Counted from the first letter of the stretch, positions 1 to 7,144 are shown. The stretch: 19,954 nucleotides of DNA from Ruminococcus sp. (GCA_024697705.1 JAILFF010000253.1:1-19954), one strand, 5' to 3'. The notes: generated by a model not told the origin, from the letters alone. Numbers and translations are program-made.

Positions 1-69
1 TTCACTGTTGCGTATTATATCTTTTATCTATTATCTTTAATCTTTTATCTTAAAGTAAATGCTCATTTA
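1..69. repeat. AGATAAA-type palindromic repeat, copy 1 (cut by window edge)
   Basis: AT-rich stretch downstream of the MATE gene made of TATCTTTT/ATCTATT-type words. Positions 11-38 match 15013-15040 in the same orientation at 27 of 28 bases. The stretch ends in AAATGCTCATTT (57-68), the reverse complement of the AAATGAGCATTT that opens copy 2 at 14939. The other arm of the palindrome would lie left of the window. It does not encode a protein. A small mobile or REP/MITE-like intergenic repeat is the simplest reading. Confidence 0.7.
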
Positions 70-192
70 TAGTATTATACAATAAACCGCAGTTTATTTC
101 AATCGGCGGATTGCACAAAACAGCCGATCGAGCAAAGAAAAAAATGGCAGCGCCGTACCGATGACATAAAGCGCCGCCGTAAAGGATATGCG

Positions 193-1587
193 TCAGTTGT
201 GCGCGGGTTTGCCGATAGCGGCAGCCTTCGTGCAGAAAAGCCTGTCGAGACTTCTGATCTTTATCAGATAAATGAATATCAGCAGAACACAGGCAGCCGT
301 CCACGCGGAAGGAGCCGCGAACACCGCCGCGTCAAAGCCGATACGGTACACGAACCCGAAGGACACGATTATCCTTGCTGCAAGCTCTACCGCGCCCGCA
401 AGCATCGTGACGAGCGAGAAGCCCAAGCCCTGCAACAGATTCCTGAACAGGAAAAGCAGTCCGAGAACGGGGTAGAACAGGCAGGTCACGCGCAGGAAAT
501 GCCGTACGGCTGCGAGTATCGCGGTGTAATCGGGGTCTCCCGAACGCAGGAAGATGTGGGTCATGGTCTCGCCCGCGAAGAATACAACGGCGGTTATAAC
601 AATCGTGTAGATCATCGAAACGGCGAAAGCTGCCCGCGTTCCCTCGTGGATACGGTCGATCTTTCGTGCGCCGAGATTCTGCCCGCCGTAGGTCGCCATC
701 GTCACGCCGAGTGTGTCCATCGGCGCGGAAACGAGGTTCTGCACCTTCTGTCCCGCGCTGATACCCGCGACAGCCACCGAACCGAGAGTATTTACCGCCG
801 TCTGAAGGATTATCGAACCGACCGCCGTTATCGAGAACTGGAAAGCCATCGGCAGACCGAGCGCCGCGATGTGCTTCATAAGCTCGGTATCTACTGCCTT
901 TTCGCCCTCCTGATAGCCCAGCACGGGCAGGCGGCGCTTCATGTAGACAAAGCACATCACGCCCGAGATCGCCTGCGAAAGCACCGTCGCGGCGGCGGCG
1001 CCCGTTACGCCGAAGTCAAGCGCTATGATGAACACGAGGTCGAAAACGATGTTCAGCCCCGACGCTATCAGCAGGTATTTGAGCGGGGTCTTGCTGTCGC
1101 CCAGTGCGCGGAGTATGCCCGACATCAGGTTATAGAACATCGTCACGGGGATCCCCATGAATATCACGACTATGTACGAGTAAGCAAATTCAAACGTATC
1201 GGGAGTTGTCTGCATCAGCCTCAGAAGCGGCTTGCAGAAAACCACCGTCACCGCCGTGAGTATCACCGCAAGTGCTGCCGAAAGCAGCTCGGCGTTGTAG
1301 ACCGTGCGCCGCATACCTTTTAGGTCGTCCGCGCCGAATTTCTGCGCCACGGGTATCGAAAAGCCCGAGCACATACCCGTCGCCGTGCCGATAACGAGGA
1401 AGTACACCGCTCCTACCGAGCCGACGCCCGCGAAAGCCTTGACGCCCACATATTGCCCGACGATTATCGAATCGACCATATTGTAAAGCTGCTGGAATAT
1501 ATTTCCGAAGATCATCGGCAGGCAGAAGCCGATTATCAGCGAAAGCGGTCTGCCTTTTGTCATGTCTTTTGTCATGGTCTTGCTCAT
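193..1587 (-). CDS. MATE family efflux transporter (multidrug/Na+ antiporter type)
   Basis: A 464-residue integral membrane protein of the usual MATE length (about 450), with around 12 hydrophobic helices. The N-terminal segment GFCLPMIFGNIFQQLYNMVD followed by IIVGQYVG is the family's typical first-helix signature. The second half repeats the pattern (LGLPMAFQFSITAVGSIILQ), as expected for the two pseudo-symmetric bundles. Known role of the family: cation-coupled export of organic cations and drugs at the cytoplasmic membrane; the substrate here is unknown. The reading frame is open further upstream, but MSKTMTKDMTKG is chosen because AAAGGAG abuts this ATG; the ATG at 1575 would give a more normal spacing (about 12) and is possible. 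The N-terminus carries a short MTKD/MTKG direct repeat. Transcribed alone and leftward, divergent from the zinc-ribbon gene. Confidence 0.93.
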   Translation of the reverse strand: MSKTMTKDMTKGRPLSLIIGFCLPMIFGNIFQQLYNMVDSIIVGQYVGVKAFAGVGSVGAVYFLVIGTATGMCSGFSIPVAQKFGADDLKGMRRTVYNAELLSAALAVILTAVTVVFCKPLLRLMQTTPDTFEFAYSYIVVIFMGIPVTMFYNLMSGILRALGDSKTPLKYLLIASGLNIVFDLVFIIALDFGVTGAAAATVLSQAISGVMCFVYMKRRLPVLGYQEGEKAVDTELMKHIAALGLPMAFQFSITAVGSIILQTAVNTLGSVAVAGISAGQKVQNLVSAPMDTLGVTMATYGGQNLGARKIDRIHEGTRAAFAVSMIYTIVITAVVFFAGETMTHIFLRSGDPDYTAILAAVRHFLRVTCLFYPVLGLLFLFRNLLQGLGFSLVTMLAGAVELAARIIVSFGFVYRIGFDAAVFAAPSAWTAACVLLIFIYLIKIRSLDRLFCTKAAAIGKPAHN

Positions 1588-1640
1588 CTCCTTTTGTCTC
1601 TGTAAAAATATGAAATACCGTGCTTTTCTTATGGACTTGT

Positions 1641-1669
1641 ATTTTATAACTTTTGAAGGAATTTTGCAA
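1641..1669 (-). promoter_or_regulatory. Candidate sigma-A promoter for the MATE gene
   Basis: On the minus strand, TTGCAA (1664-1669) and TAAAAT (1641-1646) are separated by exactly 17 bases. They lie 54 bases upstream of the chosen MATE start. The -35 matches consensus at 4 of 6 positions and the -10 at 5 of 6. AT-rich surroundings make chance matches likely, so this is tentative. Nothing else clear was seen in the 314-bp divergent region apart from this promoter, the plus-strand promoter at 1842 and a short hairpin-like AGCAT/ATGCT pair near 1790-1805. Confidence 0.4.
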
Positions 1670-1841
1670 CACATATTTTGTGATTAATCTATAAAATTAG
1701 ATGGCACGATTTGTGGATTATTTATAAACGACGGTCGGCTATGTCGTATTTCTCTAAAAAAATATTGACCTCGTGCGGCTGTATGAGCGATAAGCATAAA
1801 TCATGCTCGTTATGCATAAGAAAAATCATCACGCAAAATGG

Positions 1842-1870
1842 GTGACAAACCGCGCAAAGTGTGCTATAAT
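1842..1870 (+). promoter_or_regulatory. Strong sigma-A promoter for the zinc-ribbon gene
   Basis: GTGACA (1842-1847, 5 of 6 matches to TTGACA), a 17-base spacer, and TATAAT (1865-1870) with the extended -10 TG at 1862-1863. Transcription would begin near 1877. That excludes in-frame start codons upstream of 1877 and supports the TTG start at 1902. Confidence 0.8.
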
Positions 1871-1901
1871 TAGAGAAGAAATCGGCAAGGGGGTGCAGCG
1901 G

Positions 1902-2627
1902 TTGGCGAAGATATGCGTATCCTGCGGAAAGGAATACAAGGGCGAATTCTGCGAGCATTGCGGCTACGGCGACCCGAAGCTGAAAACTCATGCCGCCGAC
2001 AAGTACAGGAAAAAATCAAACAGCTACGTCCCGCCCGACGAGCGCGGGAAAAAGTCGCAGTCGGGCGGCAGGGTGCAAAAGCGCGACCCGAAGCAGGTTC
2101 GTTTTCTGATCGTGCTTGCGGTGGCGCTGGCTTTGCTGATGGGCTGGACGCTTGCGGGGTCGGGGCTGTTCGGCGCGGGCAACAGCAGCGCGGAGGTCGT
2201 GGATACGTTTTTCCGTTCGGTGAACGAGCGTGATTTCGGCAAGTACGCGGGCTGCCATTCCAAAGAGCAGAAAAACTCGATAATCGCCGACCTGCGCGAA
2301 ACGGGTTTATCCGAGCGCGAATACATGGACGAGTTCCGTGCGCCCTTCGCGGAGGAATACGGCAGCGATTTTGTGGTGAGCTACAAGATACTTTCGACCG
2401 AGAAAATGCAGAATTACAGCATGGACGAGTACCGCGCCGCCTACGGGACGGTGCCGACCATTTCCGAAGCGGAATGCGTGGTGCTTGATGTGACGTTCGA
2501 GGGTTCGGCGGGCAGCGAGACGTTTCGTATGCACGCTTACACGGCGCATATCGGGCTCAGCTGGCGATTGATGGAGCTTGGCTACGCGCCGGGCGTTATC
2601 AGCGCCGAAGAGTCAGTGAACAGTTAA
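1902..2627 (+). CDS. Zinc-ribbon membrane protein, function unknown (TTG start)
   Basis: A 241-residue protein. Residues 1-22 form a zinc ribbon with two CxxC pairs (C5/C8 and C17/C20). A basic, Pro/Ser-rich linker follows, then one membrane helix (about 67-87), then a soluble C-terminal domain of about 150 residues that starts AEVVDTFFRSVNERDFGKYA. That opening resembles the helical start of small NTF2-like/DUF4878-type lipoprotein domains, but I cannot assign it firmly. The likely topology is zinc ribbon inside and C-terminal domain outside. The start was chosen because AAGGGGGTG lies 6 bases before TTG 1902 and the promoter at 1842-1870 puts the transcript start just upstream. The last residues and the stop codon fall inside a heptamer repeat (2616 onward), so the C-terminus may have been altered by repeat insertion. 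Single-gene transcript by appearance. Confidence 0.75.
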   Translation: MAKICVSCGKEYKGEFCEHCGYGDPKLKTHAADKYRKKSNSYVPPDERGKKSQSGGRVQKRDPKQVRFLIVLAVALALLMGWTLAGSGLFGAGNSSAEVVDTFFRSVNERDFGKYAGCHSKEQKNSIIADLRETGLSEREYMDEFRAPFAEEYGSDFVVSYKILSTEKMQNYSMDEYRAAYGTVPTISEAECVVLDVTFEGSAGSETFRMHAYTAHIGLSWRLMELGYAPGVISAEESVNS

Positions 2628-2688
2628 TAGTGAACAGTGAATAGTTGCGGAGCGCCTTCGGCGGTTTATTGCGGACGCTTCGCTCCGC
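2616..2688. repeat. Heptamer repeat plus GC hairpin, copy 1
   Basis: Four tandem heptamers (GTGAACA, GTTAATA, GTGAACA, GTGAATA) and a closing GTT at 2616-2646. A GC-rich palindromic block follows: GCGGAGCG (2647-2654) pairs with CGCTCCGC (2681-2688), and an inner CGCC-TTC-GGCG hairpin lies at 2653-2663. The same layout occurs at 8082-8132. There is no T-run after the hairpin, so it is not a normal terminator. It overlaps the 3' end of the zinc-ribbon gene. Confidence 0.7.
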
Positions 2689-2727
2689 CTGCCGTTTGTT
2701 TACAGAAAAAAGAAAGAGGTACAAATC

Positions 2728-3741
2728 ATGGCAAAAATACTTGTTACCGGCGGAGCCGGATTCATCGGCAGCCACACCTGCATCGAGCTTCTCGCGGCGG
2801 GTCACGAGATCGTTATTTACGATAATTTCTCCAACTCAAAGCCCGAGGCGCTTGAACGCATCAGAAAGATCTCGGGCAAGGATTTCGTCTTTATTAAGGG
2901 CGATATCCTCGATTCGGCTGCGATGAACAAGGTCTTTGAAGAGCATAAAATAGACGCCGTTATCCACTTCGCGGGGCTTAAAGCCGTCGGCGAAAGCGTC
3001 GAAAAGCCCGTCGAATACTACCACAACAACATCACGGGTACGCTTGTTCTTATCGAAGCAATGCGCTCGCACGGCTGCAAGAGGATAGTTTTCTCCTCGT
3101 CTGCTACCGTTTACGGCGTGGACAACCCCGTTCCCTACGTCGAGACCATGCCCACCCACACCTCGACTAACCCCTACGGCTACACAAAGGTAATGATCGA
3201 GCAGATCCTCCGTGACGTAGCCGCTGCCGACCCCGACTGGAGCATTGCCCTTCTGCGCTACTTCAACCCAATAGGCGCTCACAAGAGCGGACTTCTCGGC
3301 GAAGACCCGAACGGAATACCGAACAATCTTTTCCCGTACATACAGCAGGTGGCTGTTGGAAAGCGCGAGTTCCTGGGCGTTTTCGGCAACGATTACGATA
3401 CTCCCGACGGCACGGGCGTCCGCGATTATATCCATGTCACCGATCTGGCGAACGGTCATCTCTGCGCGGTGGATTACGTTCTTTCGCACAAGGGCGTTGA
3501 GGCGGTGAACCTCGGCACGGGCAAGGGCTCCAGCGTGCTTGACGTTCTTCACGCTTTCGAGAAGGCTTGCGGCAGGGAGCTGCCCTACAAGATCATGCCG
3601 CGCCGTGCGGGCGACATCGCATGGTGCTACGCCGACGCTTCTAAGGCAAAGGCGCTTTTCGGCTGGGAAGCGAAGTACGGCATCGACGAGATGTGCGAGG
3701 ACGGCTGGCGCTTTATCGAGCGCAATCCCAACGGGCTGTAA
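2728..3741 (+). CDS. galE: UDP-glucose 4-epimerase
   Basis: A 337-residue extended short-chain dehydrogenase of full GalE length. It interconverts UDP-glucose and UDP-galactose in the cytosol (Leloir pathway and supply of galactosyl units for envelope glycans) using tightly bound NAD. The N-terminal Rossmann motif is GGAGFIGSH (8-16). The catalytic triad is visible as S125 in SSSATVYG and Y150/K154 in PYGYTK, one residue offset from the E. coli numbering as I recall it. The substrate-loop sequence RYFNPIGAH and the VRDYIHVTDLANGH motif also fit. AAAGAGGT lies 7 bases before the ATG. It stands alone on the plus strand after the heptamer repeat and ends at a strong terminator. Confidence 0.97.
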   Translation: MAKILVTGGAGFIGSHTCIELLAAGHEIVIYDNFSNSKPEALERIRKISGKDFVFIKGDILDSAAMNKVFEEHKIDAVIHFAGLKAVGESVEKPVEYYHNNITGTLVLIEAMRSHGCKRIVFSSSATVYGVDNPVPYVETMPTHTSTNPYGYTKVMIEQILRDVAAADPDWSIALLRYFNPIGAHKSGLLGEDPNGIPNNLFPYIQQVAVGKREFLGVFGNDYDTPDGTGVRDYIHVTDLANGHLCAVDYVLSHKGVEAVNLGTGKGSSVLDVLHAFEKACGRELPYKIMPRRAGDIAWCYADASKAKALFGWEAKYGIDEMCEDGWRFIERNPNGL

Positions 3742-3750
3742 ATCCTAATT

Positions 3751-3792
3751 AAAACGCCGTGCGCGGGAGATCATCCTGCGCACGGTTTTTTG
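3751..3792. terminator. Bidirectional rho-independent terminator between convergent genes
   Basis: Inverted repeat CCGTGCGCGGG (3757-3767) / CCTGCGCACGG (3775-3785), 11 bp with one G-T wobble, flanked by AAAA at 3751 and TTTTTT at 3786-3791. Reading rightward it ends galE with a good U-run; reading leftward it ends the LytTR operon with a shorter U-run (GCGTTTTAATT). Confidence 0.92.
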
Positions 3793-4548
3793 TTATTTGT
3801 CAAACCAGCCTTCGATATGATATTCCTCATCGAGCTTGACGTGCAGTTCAGCCGTCTTTCCGGTGAAAAGCTCGTCGTCGTTATCAAAGGGCGATTCTGC
3901 TTTCTTCATTGTTCTCACCTTGATGTCAAGCTCGCCGAAGAAATTCATTATATCGAACGTGAACCATTTAAGCGGCACCTCGTAGGTGCGGAACTGATTG
4001 GAGCCTGCAAAATCGCCTAAATGAGATACTCCTGTCTGACTGTATTCCGCGTCAAGTCCGAGATACTGCTCGTCGCTGCCCGTGTAAACTATGCCAATGA
4101 GCCCGTCGGGAAATCCGAAGTAACCGGGTTCTCTGCTTGCGTAGAAATATATCTCGATGTCGTTCTCCTTTTGGATATGATTCAGATCGTACCCGGGCAG
4201 TTCCTCGCCCGGTTCGTACTTGTCAAGCAGGGTGGGGTAGTCTCTTGCGTTCATAAAGAATTCCACCTCGTCAACAGCTTCGAGCGTTGTTCTTTTTTTG
4301 CTGTTTGCCGCGTTATAGAATATTATCATGCCGAGCGCCATCGCCGCAACGGTGAAAAGGCAGAATATCAGGAAATATTTTCCGGGCGTGGTTATCGGTT
4401 TCATGTCCGCCGCCTTTTCGCCGAACTGCGAAAGCCGCGAGTTTATCTTTTTTTTGTATATCGGCAGGTAAATGACCGTTGCTGCACCCGCTATAAATGC
4501 GGGTATGAAAAGCAGCATCAAGAGCTTGAAATAATTCGTTGTTGCCAT
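3793..4548 (-). CDS. Two-helix membrane protein in operon with LytTR regulator, function unknown
   Basis: A 251-residue protein I do not recognise. Two membrane helices are visible (about 7-29 and 57-79), joined by a short basic cytoplasmic loop. An acidic, aromatic-rich domain (80-251) follows, probably extracellular. It contains a tract EPGYFGFPDGLIGIVYTGSD and ends with HVKLDEEYHIEGWFDK. AAAGGAG sits 9 bases before the ATG. It begins 16 bases after the LytTR stop codon, so the two are almost certainly one transcript. LytTR genes often pair with small membrane partners (DUF3021 and similar), but this protein is longer and has only two helices, so it is not an obvious DUF3021 member. It is likely the regulator's target or its membrane-linked partner (inference). 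Confidence 0.8.
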   Translation of the reverse strand: MATTNYFKLLMLLFIPAFIAGAATVIYLPIYKKKINSRLSQFGEKAADMKPITTPGKYFLIFCLFTVAAMALGMIIFYNAANSKKRTTLEAVDEVEFFMNARDYPTLLDKYEPGEELPGYDLNHIQKENDIEIYFYASREPGYFGFPDGLIGIVYTGSDEQYLGLDAEYSQTGVSHLGDFAGSNQFRTYEVPLKWFTFDIMNFFGELDIKVRTMKKAESPFDNDDELFTGKTAELHVKLDEEYHIEGWFDK

Positions 4549-4564
4549 AGTTCATGTCTCCTTT

Positions 4565-5011
4565 CTATATGCCTATGAACTCCTTGAATATGTAGTAATA
4601 TGTGCGTGTAACGTCCGTTTTGCTTCTGTCCGACATAGTGAGGACGAATTTCTGCCCCAGCGCGGGCTTTATGCTTTGTATATGGTTCGCCGACACGATC
4701 ACCGAGTTGCTTATCCGTATGAACTCTGCGGGGTCGAGTATTTCCTCCAAGCGGCGCAGGCGTTCGGTTATTTTGTACTCCGTGCCGCCGCAGTGGGCGA
4801 TAACGTCGTGCGCGAAGCTCTCGATGTGGCTGATCTCAGCGGTTTTCAGGCGGAATATCTCGTCGCCGCGCCTGCCGATTATCCGCTCGGCGTAGACGTT
4901 CTTCTCCGACATGATAAGCTCCGCCGCGTCGTCGATCTCGAAGCCCTTTGCGGTCAGCTCCTTTGCTATCTCCGAGTAGCGTTTTTCGCTGACCATTAGC
5001 TTTATCCTCAT
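4565..5011 (-). CDS. LytTR-domain DNA-binding transcriptional regulator
   Basis: A 148-residue protein with no receiver domain. Residues 1-45 form a short alpha/beta segment. Residues about 48-148 are a LytTR domain: EIFRLKTAEISHIESFAHDV, the KITERLRRLEEIL helix, and the conserved core FIRISNSVIVSANHIQSI (97-114) are typical, ending in KTDVTRTYYYIFKEF. LytTR proteins bind DNA as dimers at paired direct repeats about one or two helical turns apart. AAAGGAG lies 9 bases before the ATG. It is the first gene of a two-gene operon with the membrane protein at 3793-4548. The upstream 5045-5094 box array is a strong candidate for its own binding site, suggesting autoregulation (inference). Confidence 0.93.
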   Translation of the reverse strand: MRIKLMVSEKRYSEIAKELTAKGFEIDDAAELIMSEKNVYAERIIGRRGDEIFRLKTAEISHIESFAHDVIAHCGGTEYKITERLRRLEEILDPAEFIRISNSVIVSANHIQSIKPALGQKFVLTMSDRSKTDVTRTYYYIFKEFIGI

Positions 5012-5044
5012 TGGCAGCAGCTCCTTTCTTTTGAATAATTAACG

Positions 5045-5094
5045 TCATGACGGTATCATGGCTTTATCATGACGGTATCATGACTTCGTCATGA
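5045..5094. promoter_or_regulatory. Five TCATG boxes at exact 11-bp spacing (candidate LytTR operator)
   Basis: TCATG begins at 5045, 5056, 5067, 5078 and 5089; four of the five continue to the palindrome TCATGA. The 16-base unit TCATGACGGTATCATG occurs twice, at 5045-5060 and 5067-5082 (22-bp period). The array lies between the predicted -10 at 5125 and the LytTR ribosome binding site, so bound protein would sit downstream of the transcript start. The last two boxes also form a perfect 10-bp hairpin (GTATCATGAC, loop TTC, GTCATGATAC; 5075-5097), so an RNA role is also possible. Confidence 0.65.
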
Positions 5095-5124
5095 TACTGA
5101 CCTTTTGTCTCTTGGTCTGATATT

Positions 5125-5153
5125 ATTATATCTTACCCGCAGAAAAAAAGCAA
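5125..5153 (-). promoter_or_regulatory. Candidate promoter of the LytTR operon
   Basis: On the minus strand, a consensus TATAAT (5125-5130) is preceded at 17 bases by TTGCTT (5148-5153), only a 3-of-6 match to the -35. A perfect -10 with a weak -35 fits a promoter that depends on a regulator. The predicted start near 5118 gives a leader of about 105 bases containing the TCATG array. Confidence 0.55.
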
Positions 5154-5216
5154 CCCCTTACGAACAGCTTACACTCACGGGCGCATACCTTTCACATTTC
5201 CGCATACGCATTGCAT

Positions 5217-5249
5217 AAAAAAAGCACCCGTCGGGTCAAACGGGTGCTT
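5217..5249 (-). terminator. Rho-independent terminator of rpsT
   Basis: A perfect 10-bp inverted repeat AAGCACCCGT (5222-5231) / ACGGGTGCTT (5240-5249) with an 8-base loop. On the minus strand it is followed by a run of seven T (5223-5217). It begins 22 bases after the rpsT stop codon. Confidence 0.95.
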
Positions 5250-5270
5250 CGTGTTATTCGTAATTAACGA

Positions 5271-5525
5271 TTACTTGGCAAGAGACTTAGCCAGAGCCGA
5301 CTTCTTTCTCGCGGCATTATTCTTGTGAATGATACCCTTCGAGCAAGCCATGTCAACCTTCTTGACAGCAGCCTTAACTACTGCCTCCTTGTCCTCGGCG
5401 TTGTTCTCTACGGCAAGAGCAGCCTTCTTCAGTGCGGTCTTAAGATCGCTCTTGACAGCCTTGTTGCGCATAGCCTTAGCCTCGTTGACCTTAACTCTCT
5501 TCTTAGCGGATTTGATATTAGGCAT
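5271..5525 (-). CDS. rpsT: 30S ribosomal protein S20 (bS20)
   Basis: An 84-residue, very basic, all-helical protein of normal bS20 length. It starts MPNIKSAKKRVKVNEAKAMR and ends with the conserved GIIHKNNAARKKSALAKSL. It binds 16S rRNA early in 30S assembly. GGGAGGT lies 8 bases before the ATG. It is a single-gene transcript with its own promoter (5632-5660), a leader of about 100 bases and a terminator (5217-5249). In many Firmicutes rpsT lies next to gpr, as here, although the two genes are divergent in this window. Confidence 0.98.
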   Translation of the reverse strand: MPNIKSAKKRVKVNEAKAMRNKAVKSDLKTALKKAALAVENNAEDKEAVVKAAVKKVDMACSKGIIHKNNAARKKSALAKSLAK

Positions 5526-5631
5526 TTTCGTAAACCTCCCTTTTTTCTTGAATAATCATCACTTATTCGGATAAACTAACCGTATGACTGAGAGGGAACA
5601 TAGGTCAGCTATTTAAACAAGCACTGTGAAT

Positions 5632-5660
5632 ATTATATCATATCACGGGGCGGATTGCAA
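5632..5660 (-). promoter_or_regulatory. Promoter of rpsT
   Basis: On the minus strand, TTGCAA (5655-5660), a 17-base spacer and a perfect TATAAT (5632-5637). The predicted start near 5625 gives a leader of about 100 bases. The leader contains a small hairpin, GAATAA-7-TTATTC (5550-5568), just before the ribosome binding site. Confidence 0.75.
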
Positions 5661-5742
5661 GCGTTTTTCTCATAAAACCTACGCCCGAGATGTAAATTTT
5701 TTGTTACCTGAAATCTCATGAACAACAAAGGAGCATGAAAAA

Positions 5743-6570
5743 ATGGCACTGAATACCGACCTGGCGCTCGAAGCCTTTGAGGACGCCACCCGTGCGGGAA
5801 AGCTCGAAGGCGTTGTCTCCCGCAAACGCTATGACAAGCTCTCGGGCTTTACGATAACCGAGACCGAGATAACCACCTCTGCCGCCGCAAAGCGACTCGG
5901 CAAGCCTACGGGCAGATACGTCACGCTCGTTCCCGAGGTGCCGCTGTGGGAGTACAGCTCGGGTCTGCCCGAGCGCATAAACACCCTCGCCCGCGAACTG
6001 CAATCTGTCTGCGGCGATACGGGGCGCGTGGTCTTTGCGGGGCTCGGGAACCGCCGCATGACCGCCGACTGCATAGGTCCTCTCGCCGCCGACAGGGTGC
6101 TTGCGACAAGGCATTTCAAGCGCCTGCCGCTCGATATCGACACGTCGGGTATGAGCGAAACGACCGTTATAGCGGCGGGCGTGACGGCTCAGACAGGGCT
6201 TGAAAGCGCGGAAATTACCGCCGCCGTCTGCTCGAAGGTCAGCCCCGCGCAGGTCATCGTCTGCGACGCGCTCGCCTGCGCCGACCCGCGCAACATGGGC
6301 AAGAGCATACAGATAAGCTCGTCGGGGATAGCGCCCGGCAGCGGCGTGGGGAACTCGCGGCAGGAGCTTTCAAAGCGCACTCTCGGCGTGAGGGTGGCTT
6401 CAATAGGCGTGCCGACGGTCTCGCGCCTGCCCGACAGCGAGATGCTCGTCATGCCGCGCTGCGCCGACAGTCTTGCCGAAGCCGCCGCCTCGCTTATCGC
6501 CGCCGCAGTCAATCACCTGCTGTACCCCGCGTTCACCGATGAGGAGATTGCTTCGCTTATCGGCTCGTGA
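5743..6570 (+). CDS. gpr: GPR endopeptidase (germination protease of spores)
   Basis: A 275-residue protease of peptidase family A25. In dormant spores GPR is stored; at germination it degrades the small acid-soluble proteins that coat DNA. Family landmarks are NTDLALEAFE at the N-terminus, GLGN (100-103) then TADCIGPL, AGVTAQTGLESAEI (145-158), DALA (175-178) and IQISSSGIAPGSGVGNSR (189-206). D109 and D175 are 66 residues apart, as are the two catalytic aspartates I recall for the B. megaterium enzyme (127 and 193). AAAGGAG lies 8 bases before the ATG, and an in-frame stop at 5719 excludes a longer form. The protein therefore starts almost at the mature N-terminus and lacks the usual pro-segment. 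No spoIIP follows it. No convincing sigma-F/G promoter was seen. It is the main evidence for a spore-forming lineage. Confidence 0.93.
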   Translation: MALNTDLALEAFEDATRAGKLEGVVSRKRYDKLSGFTITETEITTSAAAKRLGKPTGRYVTLVPEVPLWEYSSGLPERINTLARELQSVCGDTGRVVFAGLGNRRMTADCIGPLAADRVLATRHFKRLPLDIDTSGMSETTVIAAGVTAQTGLESAEITAAVCSKVSPAQVIVCDALACADPRNMGKSIQISSSGIAPGSGVGNSRQELSKRTLGVRVASIGVPTVSRLPDSEMLVMPRCADSLAEAAASLIAAAVNHLLYPAFTDEEIASLIGS

Positions 6571-6628
6571 GCGGCTTATCTTTGAAACAATATGTGTTCC
6601 TTCGATTCATTATTCCTTCGTGCGTTTG

Positions 6629-7144
6629 TCATTTCATTTCTTTTACTTTCAGATTCGGGTTCTTTTCAAGCAGAAAGCTCCGGAGAAGCTCCGGGTCGGG
6701 GATATCGGAGCGTGTTATGTAAAGACCACCGCCACTGCCTGTAATAACAACCGTTTTTGGAAATATATACAGGCGCTCCATCGAGGTATAGCTATACTGA
6801 CTATGGGTCTTGCCAGCAATGTAAGTGCCGGAAATGTATTTTTCCCCGAATGTGATATCCGTCAATAAGTCGCAGGTTTTTTTGCATAATATTATTAAAA
6901 GTTGTATCAACTTAATGACAATAAAGACTGCTGCGATGACCGCTAAGAATAAACGGTAATAATTCATCTTCTCTCCGGTAAACAACGGATATACAGCCGA
7001 GCGCAGATATAACAGAATAGCCGTCACCGCAAACGCAAGTATAATGACGTTGAACCATATTACCGGACTGTGGCATAATATTTTTTTCTTCGCGTACTTT
7101 TTGTCTTCGGCGCTTACAAAGGAAGTTATCGTTTTGCCCGTCAT
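6629..7144 (-). CDS. YcxB-like membrane protein, function unknown
   Basis: A 171-residue protein with two membrane helices (about 27-48 and 63-87). A C-terminal segment (about 98-165) of the form FGEKYISGTY...YTSMERLYIFPKTVVIT...LYITRSDIPD follows. This layout, two helices and then a small beta-rich cytoplasmic domain with a conserved Y..M..L..., is characteristic of the YcxB/PH-like family, for which I know no biochemical role. Its ATG shares one base with the TAA of argF (TAATG), so it is probably translated by coupling and belongs to the arginine operon's transcript. It is the last gene of the leftward array, convergent with gpr; the 58-bp gap shows no strong terminator. Confidence 0.8.
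   Translation of the reverse strand: MTGKTITSFVSAEDKKYAKKKILCHSPVIWFNVIILAFAVTAILLYLRSAVYPLFTGEKMNYYRLFLAVIAAVFIVIKLIQLLIILCKKTCDLLTDITFGEKYISGTYIAGKTHSQYSYTSMERLYIFPKTVVITGSGGGLYITRSDIPDPELLRSFLLEKNPNLKVKEMK

Noticed and set aside
199..1323. Long open frame on the plus strand (374 codons) opposite the MATE gene
   Set aside because: Arg/His/Glu-rich, low-complexity translation with no domain; it mirrors the codon pattern of the MATE gene on the other strand.
5045..5094. Possible mini CRISPR array
   Set aside because: Units are 11 bp with nearly identical spacers and no cas genes; fits phased operator boxes instead.
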